NCBI GenBank assembly: GCA_045126215.1
Contig: JBGVOD010000031.1
Coordinates: 1-39,051 of the forward strand
Direction: 5' to 3'
DNA from: SVEL01 sp045126215
GTDB lineage: Bacteria > Bacillota > Clostridia > Lachnospirales > Lachnospiraceae
Length of the DNA stretch: 39,051 nt
The position numbers and the translations under genes are program-made. Positions 33,682 through 39,051 of the stretch are shown here, one piece after another (positions within the stretch are counted from its first letter, which is position 1; the number at the start of each line of letters is the position of its first letter). The notes beneath the pieces were generated by a model that saw only the letters and a program-made list of their open reading frames with translations, was not told the origin of the DNA and made no database searches.

Positions 33682-34542
33682 TTACCTCTCCTTTTTGAGT
33701 TTTTTTGCTGCAAACTTTGCCAATAAATTTATAATAAGTGTAAGCACCAATAAAATGGTTGCTATTGCAAATGCTGTATCAAAATCTCCACGTTCTTTTG
33801 CATACATATATAATGATACAGTAAGTGTAGATCCTGCATTATTTGGAGAAACAGCGTCAAATATTCCTAAAATTTCATTTGCCATACCTGCTGTAAAAAG
33901 TAATGCTGCACTTTCTCCTACAATTCTTCCTATGGAAAGAATACAACCGGTTATTATTCCATCAATAGATGAAGGTAATACTACTGTTCTAATCATATGC
34001 CATTTACCGCTTCCCAGTCCAAGTGCACCTTCTCTATATCCATTTGGAACAGTTTTTAAACTTTCCTGTGTGGTCCTTATTATTGTAGGTAATGTCATAA
34101 TAACCAGTGTAAACGATCCTGCAAGTATACTTGTTCCTAAAGAACAGAACTGTACAAATATTAACATTCCAACTAATCCATATATGATAGATGGTATACC
34201 TGCCAATGTCTCTGTTGCCAACTCTATTAGTTTTACTGCCTTCTTATTTTTTGCATACTCATTTAAATATATTGCAGCTCCTACTCCAAGTGGAAGTACA
34301 AATGCCAGTGTTATCAGAACAACATACAAAGTATTAAGAATATTTGGCAAAATACCAATATTTTCTCTAAGCAGACTTGGTTTAGTAGATATAAGCTGCC
34401 ACGATATATGTGATACACCTTTTACAAAAATACACATTACTATTCCAAACAGTAAAAGACATATCAATCCTGTCGCGCCCCATACTATACCATTTAAAAC
34501 AGCATCTTTAATTTTTCTCTTTTTTGAAATTGAAGTTTCCAT
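33682..34542 (-). CDS. pstA: Phosphate ABC transporter permease PstA
   Basis: Membrane subunit with six predicted helices (about 18-42, 70-95, 110-135 and three more). The EAA-like cytoplasmic loop that contacts PstB is seen at YREGALGLGSGKWHMIRTVVLPSS. The 286-aa length is normal. AGGGAG at the end of pstC serves as its ribosome site. Confidence 0.95.
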   Translation of the reverse strand: METSISKKRKIKDAVLNGIVWGATGLICLLLFGIVMCIFVKGVSHISWQLISTKPSLLRENIGILPNILNTLYVVLITLAFVLPLGVGAAIYLNEYAKNKKAVKLIELATETLAGIPSIIYGLVGMLIFVQFCSLGTSILAGSFTLVIMTLPTIIRTTQESLKTVPNGYREGALGLGSGKWHMIRTVVLPSSIDGIITGCILSIGRIVGESAALLFTAGMANEILGIFDAVSPNNAGSTLTVSLYMYAKERGDFDTAFAIATILLVLTLIINLLAKFAAKKLKKER

Positions 34543-34546
34543 ATTG

Positions 34547-35422
34547 CTATTTCTTCTCCCTTTTTACAACAAAATTAAGAATAATGTTTATAATCATAAT
34601 AAAAGCAAACAATACTAATGCAACCGAAAATAATGCTTGCCTCTGTAAGCCTGAAGAATACGACATTTCACTTGCAACTGCTGTTGTTAAAAATCTCACG
34701 CTCTTAAACAACCCTGGCATATTTGCCACATTACCTGATACCATCATTACTGCCATTGCTTCTCCTATCGCTCTGCCTATTCCCAATACAACAGATGCAA
34801 GAATACCACTTTTCGCTGCTGGAAGCGTAACCTTAAATATCGTCTCTGTTTTTGTTGCTCCAAGTGCCAGTGAAGCCTCTTCATATTCCCTTGGAACTGC
34901 TCTTATTGAAGTCTCTGATACTGTAATAACCGATGGTAGTATCATAATTGAAAGAACAAATATCGCCGAAAATAAATTTGCTCCATCCGGCAGATTGAAT
35001 ATTTCCCTAACTGTTGGTACAACTATTATCATACCTATAAGTCCATACACTACAGAAGGTATTCCTGCCATTAGATTTACTGCATTGCTTACAAATGATG
35101 CTATACGCTTATTTGAACTTTTTGCTAAAAATACAGCACACATTATTCCAAATGGAACACCTATTATAATCGCTCCCAAAGTCCCATAAACAGATGATAA
35201 AATAAATGGTAGTATTCCATATGATGGATTCTGTGCAGTAGATTCCCACTTTTGTCCAAATAAAAAGTCCTTAATACCAATCTCTACCATTGCAGGAGTT
35301 CCTGAAACGATAAGAAATATTGTAATCATTAACACAAATATTACTGCTATAAAACCACATGTAGTAAAAACTAATTTCATGGTTTTTTCTAAAAAATCTG
35401 ATATTTTCCTAATTTTTTGCAT
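34547..35422 (-). CDS. pstC: Phosphate ABC transporter permease PstC
   Basis: Second membrane subunit, 291 aa with six helices. Family features include LAGIPSVVYGLIGM and the PstB-contacting loop YEEASLALGATKTETIFKVTLP. It stands 27 bp after pstS, with an AGGTTG site, and ends four bases before pstA. Confidence 0.95.
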   Translation of the reverse strand: MQKIRKISDFLEKTMKLVFTTCGFIAVIFVLMITIFLIVSGTPAMVEIGIKDFLFGQKWESTAQNPSYGILPFILSSVYGTLGAIIIGVPFGIMCAVFLAKSSNKRIASFVSNAVNLMAGIPSVVYGLIGMIIVVPTVREIFNLPDGANLFSAIFVLSIMILPSVITVSETSIRAVPREYEEASLALGATKTETIFKVTLPAAKSGILASVVLGIGRAIGEAMAVMMVSGNVANMPGLFKSVRFLTTAVASEMSYSSGLQRQALFSVALVLFAFIMIINIILNFVVKREKK

Positions 35423-35449
35423 TTTTACAACCTATTGCATTTCAATAAT

Positions 35450-36271
35450 CTATTTCTTTACAGGTACTGCTCCTGCCTTTGTTATATAGTCATCTGCATC
35501 ACTACTCATACAGAAATCAAAGAACTTCTTTGCCTCTCCAGTTAATTCTTTGTCTTTCTTTGTTACAAGTACAAAATCACGCTGAATTTTATATTCACCA
35601 CTTAAAATTGTTTCATTAGATGGTTCTACTCCATCAACATTTAATACGTTTACATTTTCATTTACTGATGCAAAAGATGCATATCCAATAGCATTTGGAT
35701 TAGATGATACTGTCTGAATAACATCACCTGTAGATGTAAGTTCCTGCGCATAAACACATTTGTCTTTTGTTCCTGTAATAGATTCAAAACCATCTCTTGT
35801 TCCTGAAGCTGGTTCTCTACCTATACATACAATAGCACTATCTTCTCCTCCAACTTCATTCCAGTTTGTAATTTCTCCAGTATATATTTTTGCAATTTCT
35901 TCTACTGTCAAGTTTTCAATAGTATTTTCTGGATTAACAACAATTGCTATTCCGTCAATCGCAATAACTGTCTCTTCAAGAGTATCTTTTTCCTCATCCT
36001 TTAAGTTTCTGCTGGCAAGTCCGATATCGCATCTTCCCTCATCAACTGCCTGAATTCCTGCACTTGAACCTGTAGGATTATATGTAACTTTTACGTCACT
36101 GTTTTTTTCCATGTAAGCTTCGCTCAAGTATCCTATAACTTTTTCCATTGATGTTGAACCATCTGTTGAAACAGTTTTATCTTCAGCCTTTTCATCTCCA
36201 CAGCCTGCAAGTAAACCCATTGTAACCATCATCGTTGCTAAAATACCACATAAAAATTTCTTTTTTCTCAT
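35450..36271 (-). CDS. pstS: Phosphate-binding lipoprotein PstS
   Basis: Extracellular phosphate receptor of the Pst importer, anchored as a lipoprotein. The signal peptide MRKKKFLCGILATMMVTMG ends in the lipobox LLAGC (C24). Phosphate-contact motifs are STDGSTSMEKV, PTGSSAGIQAV, DIGLASRNL and GREPASGTRDGFES. The 273-aa length is usual. AAAGGAAA lies before the ATG at 36271, favouring it over the start 36 bases upstream. It is first in the pst-pho operon and preceded by Pho-box-like repeats. Confidence 0.95.
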   Translation of the reverse strand: MRKKKFLCGILATMMVTMGLLAGCGDEKAEDKTVSTDGSTSMEKVIGYLSEAYMEKNSDVKVTYNPTGSSAGIQAVDEGRCDIGLASRNLKDEEKDTLEETVIAIDGIAIVVNPENTIENLTVEEIAKIYTGEITNWNEVGGEDSAIVCIGREPASGTRDGFESITGTKDKCVYAQELTSTGDVIQTVSSNPNAIGYASFASVNENVNVLNVDGVEPSNETILSGEYKIQRDFVLVTKKDKELTGEAKKFFDFCMSSDADDYITKAGAVPVKK

Positions 36272-36327
36272 AACATAATTTCCTTTCATATCTTCTTTGT
36301 TTTGCATATAAAATATATCAGTTGTTA

Positions 36328-36367
36328 TGTTAAGTCTAAAATCCTCTTTATGTTAATTCTATATTAA
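36328..36367 (-). promoter_or_regulatory. Pho-box-like direct repeats before pstS
   Basis: On the minus strand TTAATA (36367-36362), TTAACA (36356-36351) and TTAACA (36333-36328) lie in steps of 11 and 23 bases, with weaker matches between. They overlap the end of pnuC. A TATATT-like -10 sequence follows. Confidence 0.65.
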
Positions 36368-37035
36368 ATTTCTCTCTTCTTCCAATTTACAAACCCATAT
36401 AAATCATTTATCAGAAATACCATAAAATTTATTACCATAGGTACATACATCCTATTTTCCATAGATGCAATAATCCAAAGAATAATCAAAACAATATCAT
36501 TCATAGCATATGCCAACGCATAATAAGATGATCTTAACATTGTAAGTGCCGCTGCTGCAAAACTTGTTGTCACTGATATTGTACTCATATATATATTAGG
36601 CGTATTGAACTTGCATAAAATAATGTAAAAAATTGCTGTAACTACAACCGTAGATATAATTAAGTATATTATATTCTTTTTTGTTAATTTACTTATCTCA
36701 ACTTCGCCTCTATTTTCTTTTGACGGATGCTTTATCCATATAACCAAAGACCATATTGCCATTGGCATACACATTCCAAGATATGTAATCATCTCACCCC
36801 AATATCTATAACTATATGATATTATTCCATATAATATGCTAAATATTATCATAAGTACCTGTGCCCAGGCATTTCCTTTTGCTGCAAAAATAAGTGATGT
36901 AACACCCACCATTGCTGCAATAAAAATAATTACCATTCCATCAGATATATTTATATTAGATATAACAACTAGTATCAGTGAAAATATCCATAATATCCAA
37001 TCTCGTTTTTTAAATTCTTTAAAAGGATTACTCAT
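36364..37035 (-). CDS. pnuC: PnuC-type nicotinamide riboside transporter
   Basis: An integral membrane protein of 223 aa with about seven helices that facilitates uptake of nicotinamide riboside for NAD synthesis. Family features are the opening KEFKKRDWILWIFSLILV, GNAWAQVLMIIFSILYGIISYSYRYWGE and the C-terminal MVINFMVFLINDLYGFVNWKKRE. The ATG at 37035 follows GGAG at six bases and is preferred to the one 12 bases upstream. Its leader contains the palindromic element copy 2. It is the only NAD-related gene in view. Confidence 0.88.
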   Translation of the reverse strand: MSNPFKEFKKRDWILWIFSLILVVISNINISDGMVIIFIAAMVGVTSLIFAAKGNAWAQVLMIIFSILYGIISYSYRYWGEMITYLGMCMPMAIWSLVIWIKHPSKENRGEVEISKLTKKNIIYLIISTVVVTAIFYIILCKFNTPNIYMSTISVTTSFAAAALTMLRSSYYALAYAMNDIVLIILWIIASMENRMYVPMVINFMVFLINDLYGFVNWKKREI

Positions 37036-37117
37036 CTTTATCTCCATTTCTATCTATTCCAACTTTTTTTGCTTTATAAGGTTAGTATGTTACAAGCTAT
37101 ATTTATAAATTCATCTT

Positions 37118-37355
37118 AGCATATTGCACAAAGTATATTGCCATTTGTGACTTTTTGTAGGATATTAGAGTTTCTTAGGGTTCTTTTGTATTGTAGCAAT
37201 CTGGCGGCAAGGATGCCGACAGAAGGCTGAACTGAGCCATGGAGGGCGAATTTCAGCCGGTTGCGTATTTTAGATTAGAATAACAGTAAGAACATTTAGA
37301 AACTCTTATATCCGGAAAACCGGAGCAAATGACGATATACTTTGTGCAATGTGCT
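37118..37355. repeat. Palindromic intergenic element, copy 2
   Basis: Same orientation and architecture as copy 1. The end arms (AGCATATTGCAC... and ...GTGCAATGTGCT) pair over ~30 bp; the inner arms pair as in copy 1; the core 37202-37266 matches 61 of 65 bases. The arm sequences differ from copy 1, but the changes are matched on the opposite arm (AGTATATTG with CGATATACT here, GATACATAG with CTATGTATC there). A further outer perfect pair, TTAGTATGTTACAAG (37082-37096) and its complement (37377-37391), encloses the element and is not shared with copy 1. It occupies most of the 37036-37484 gap. Confidence 0.9.
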
Positions 37356-37409
37356 GGTTTCAATACTAAAAATACCTTGTAACATACTAATATTATAAAG
37401 CAAAAATTT

Positions 37410-37459
37410 AAGCACCTAAAGTATATCTTCTAAGACCTAACGATATACTCTAGATGCTT
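37410..37459 (-). terminator. Terminator of the HD-GYP gene
   Basis: On the minus strand AAGCATCTAGAGTATATC pairs with GATATACTTTAGGTGCTT (wobbles only) and is followed by TAAATTTTT. It starts 25 bp after the HD-GYP stop codon. Confidence 0.8.
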
Positions 37460-37484
37460 TTGCATCATAACCCGGTGGCTATTT

Positions 37485-38555
37485 CTAATCGTAGATTACA
37501 TCTACTATAAATATTGTTAAAACCTTTGTCATGTCTTTTACAACCTGTTCCGACTCTGGCAAATCATTTCCCTTGGCATCTTTTATAACTCTGATGACCG
37601 GTCGATCAACATATCCTTTATTCTGACTTACTACAACTGCTATCTCACCTTCATTTGTTTTAACCTTTGTTCCGGCAGGATACATTGCTACCATTTGCAA
37701 TAGAAAATCTATATATGTATCATCAAGTTTTCCAACCGACATTGCCTTCATATATTCAACGGCTTCATGAATTTTAAACTGTTTAAAACCAATACCATTA
37801 ATCAAGCTATCAAATGCATCACATACTGCTACAATTTTTATAGGATCACTAATTGACGCACTTCTGTTTTTAAATGGATATCCTGTTCCGTCATTTCTTT
37901 CGTGATGCATAAGTATTATATTCTTACTCAGTTCAGAAAGCCATTGTACATCTTTTACAGAATCATACCCATATATAACATGTTTATTAAATTCAACCTG
38001 TTCCTTTAAAGGAAGTTCAGTAATATCCTGATCTTCATATGGAACAACAATATATCTTAAACCAATATCGTGTAAAATACTTCCCTTTGCAATTTCAGAT
38101 ACAACATCTTTTTCATAACCAGCTTTTAATGCCATAACTGTTGAAAGGGCACAAACATTAAGTGAATGTGTATAAACATCACCCCTTGTCTGTTTTATAT
38201 TTGAAACCTCAGTCATGATATCTTTTTCTTCAAGTACTTTATCTATGATTTCATCAGCTACTCCACATAACTCACTAATATCTGAAGAATTCTTATAAAT
38301 ATGCTTTTCAAGAACATCCTTTACAAGTTTTACACTTTCCTCTTTTACTACTTCTTCAATTAAGTCTTTCTGTTCTTTATTTTTTGTCTGAACCTCATAA
38401 ACATATACTTCACTTATACCAAGTTCTTTTATCTTTTGTATATATTCAGATTTTAGTAGTGTTCCTGCAGAAATTAATTCATACCCACTATCTGTTAACA
38501 AATGTTTAGCAAGTATTTCTTTTCCTTTCAGTTCTGAAACTTTCACTTTTATCAT
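37485..38555 (-). CDS. HD-GYP domain phosphodiesterase-like protein
   Basis: A 356-aa cytoplasmic protein. Residues 1-110 form an N-terminal module of the DUF3391 type seen before many HD-GYP domains (GTLLKSEYIQKIKELGISEVYVY). The HD-GYP domain runs from about 115 to 300: H130, HD at 162-163 (LHDIG), HHE at 217-219 and the GTGYP variant of the GYP motif at 223-227. Such enzymes hydrolyse cyclic di-GMP and often govern motility, which would fit the flagellar and pilus genes in this window, though no direct link is visible. It is followed by its own terminator. Confidence 0.9.
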   Translation of the reverse strand: MIKVKVSELKGKEILAKHLLTDSGYELISAGTLLKSEYIQKIKELGISEVYVYEVQTKNKEQKDLIEEVVKEESVKLVKDVLEKHIYKNSSDISELCGVADEIIDKVLEEKDIMTEVSNIKQTRGDVYTHSLNVCALSTVMALKAGYEKDVVSEIAKGSILHDIGLRYIVVPYEDQDITELPLKEQVEFNKHVIYGYDSVKDVQWLSELSKNIILMHHERNDGTGYPFKNRSASISDPIKIVAVCDAFDSLINGIGFKQFKIHEAVEYMKAMSVGKLDDTYIDFLLQMVAMYPAGTKVKTNEGEIAVVVSQNKGYVDRPVIRVIKDAKGNDLPESEQVVKDMTKVLTIFIVDVIYD

Positions 38556-38604
38556 AATTCTTCACCTTCTTCCCTATTATCTATTAAAATTCTTATTTCT
38601 TTAT

Positions 38605-39051
38605 TTATTCTTTTCCAAGTGCCTTGTTAAGAGCTATTTGTTCCTCATCTCCTAGTGCCACAAAGGATTCTCCATTTATTATTTCCTTTATATAAGTATA
38701 GCAACCTTCTCTGCTATGCATAGAATTAATAACAAATCCTGTATTATCTTTGTTTAATAGAACAAGTGCAAAGCTAAGTTTTCCTCCCATTTCACTAAAA
38801 GCATCATATTTTACAATTCCCACTTTTTCAAATGTAATATGTAAATTATTCTGAATTTCCTCTATAGCCTTTGTCTTCTTTTTATCCTCAGTAATAAGAT
38901 TTTCGATTTTCTCAAATCTATTTCTAAATTCTTCCTCTAAAGACTTTCCATCTTTACCACTCATAAATGATTCGTATCTTTTTGTAAGATTATTATTCTT
39001 TTTTGTAAGAATAACACAATATGCTAATGCAGCAATTACTAATACTAATAA
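38605..39051 (-). CDS. DUF4446 family protein (N-terminus beyond window)
   Basis: The family block KVGIVKYDAFSEMGGKLSFALVLLN ... NSMHSREGCYTYIKEIINGES is nearly canonical. The frame stays open past the ATG at 38964 to the window edge and encodes a hydrophobic segment (LLVLVIAALAYCVIL) followed by TKKNNNLTKRYESFM, the N-terminal membrane anchor usual for the family, so the true start lies outside. The function is unknown; the gene is often found near chromosome-partition genes (recalled). Confidence 0.9.
   Translation of the reverse strand, partial: LLVLVIAALAYCVILTKKNNNLTKRYESFMSGKDGKSLEEEFRNRFEKIENLITEDKKKTKAIEEIQNNLHITFEKVGIVKYDAFSEMGGKLSFALVLLNKDNTGFVINSMHSREGCYTYIKEIINGESFVALGDEEQIALNKALGKE

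Noticed and set aside
34524..35189. Plus-strand open frames opposite pstA and pstC
   Set aside because: Shadows of well-conserved permease genes; no start sites or recognisable domains.
37036..37484. Riboswitch upstream of pnuC
   Set aside because: The structured sequence there is the palindromic element also found near phoR, so it is not specific to NAD genes, and no known riboswitch core was recognised.

Overview
The window comes from a low-GC, Gram-positive, flagellated anaerobe, most likely a member of the Lachnospiraceae (Lachnospira/[Eubacterium] eligens-like). This placement is inferred from the low GC content, a flagellin and chaperone beside a very long FliK-like protein, a Flp/Tad pilus ATPase pair, a DUF6382-FHA protein and a DUF4446 protein. 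No rRNA or tRNA gene was seen.

Layout. 1-2.3 kb: start of an ABC ATPase gene behind a perfect 16-bp-arm operator, a CDP-alcohol phosphatidyltransferase, and a MerR/TipAS regulator with its own 19-bp-spacer promoter. 2.3-7.3 kb (minus): motility block of fliS, flagellin, a FliK-like protein and a DUF2508 protein, with two sigma-D-like promoters. 7.6-9.2 kb and 21.7-22.9 kb: remains of one Tad/Flp operon. tadZ is complete. cpaF stops just before its Walker A sequence at 9176, and its next residues reappear at 21671, where they are fused in frame to a DUF6382-FHA gene that has lost its start.

9.18-21.67 kb: a 12.5-kb accessory island that splits cpaF, flanked by a 5-bp direct repeat (TTAGC). 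It carries (a) a symmetric module with a DprA-like protein, a HAD-phosphoribosyltransferase protein (resembling the PsyrTA pair) and a DUF6262-like coiled-coil protein in one operon, convergent with an unknown 399-aa gene. This core is framed by two ~100-bp inverted promoter repeats that also drive outward genes encoding a repeated ~95-aa domain not recognised here. It also carries (b) a partial type I restriction locus: the 3' tip of an upstream gene (probably hsdM), hsdS, a SEFIR/TIR protein and a methylase-like/TRD/HEPN-like protein, with no hsdR.

23-29.4 kb: flavodoxin-SCP2 protein, a soluble histidine kinase, an array of ~34-bp repeats, HIT hydrolase and murG, then a minus-strand operon of small alarmone synthetase, a 49-aa relic of a Na/Pi cotransporter, and polyphosphate kinase. 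29.9-36.3 kb: complete pstSCAB-phoU-phoB-phoR operon. Matching 11-bp-phased TTAACA-type repeats lie before both pstS and the alarmone synthetase gene, suggesting that PhoB ties (p)ppGpp and polyphosphate synthesis to phosphate starvation.

36.4-39.05 kb: pnuC, an HD-GYP protein and a DUF4446 protein that runs off the end. Two copies of a ~235-bp palindromic element with a conserved GC-rich core and co-varying arms lie at 29618-29852 and 37118-37355. They are the most interesting non-coding signal in the window.
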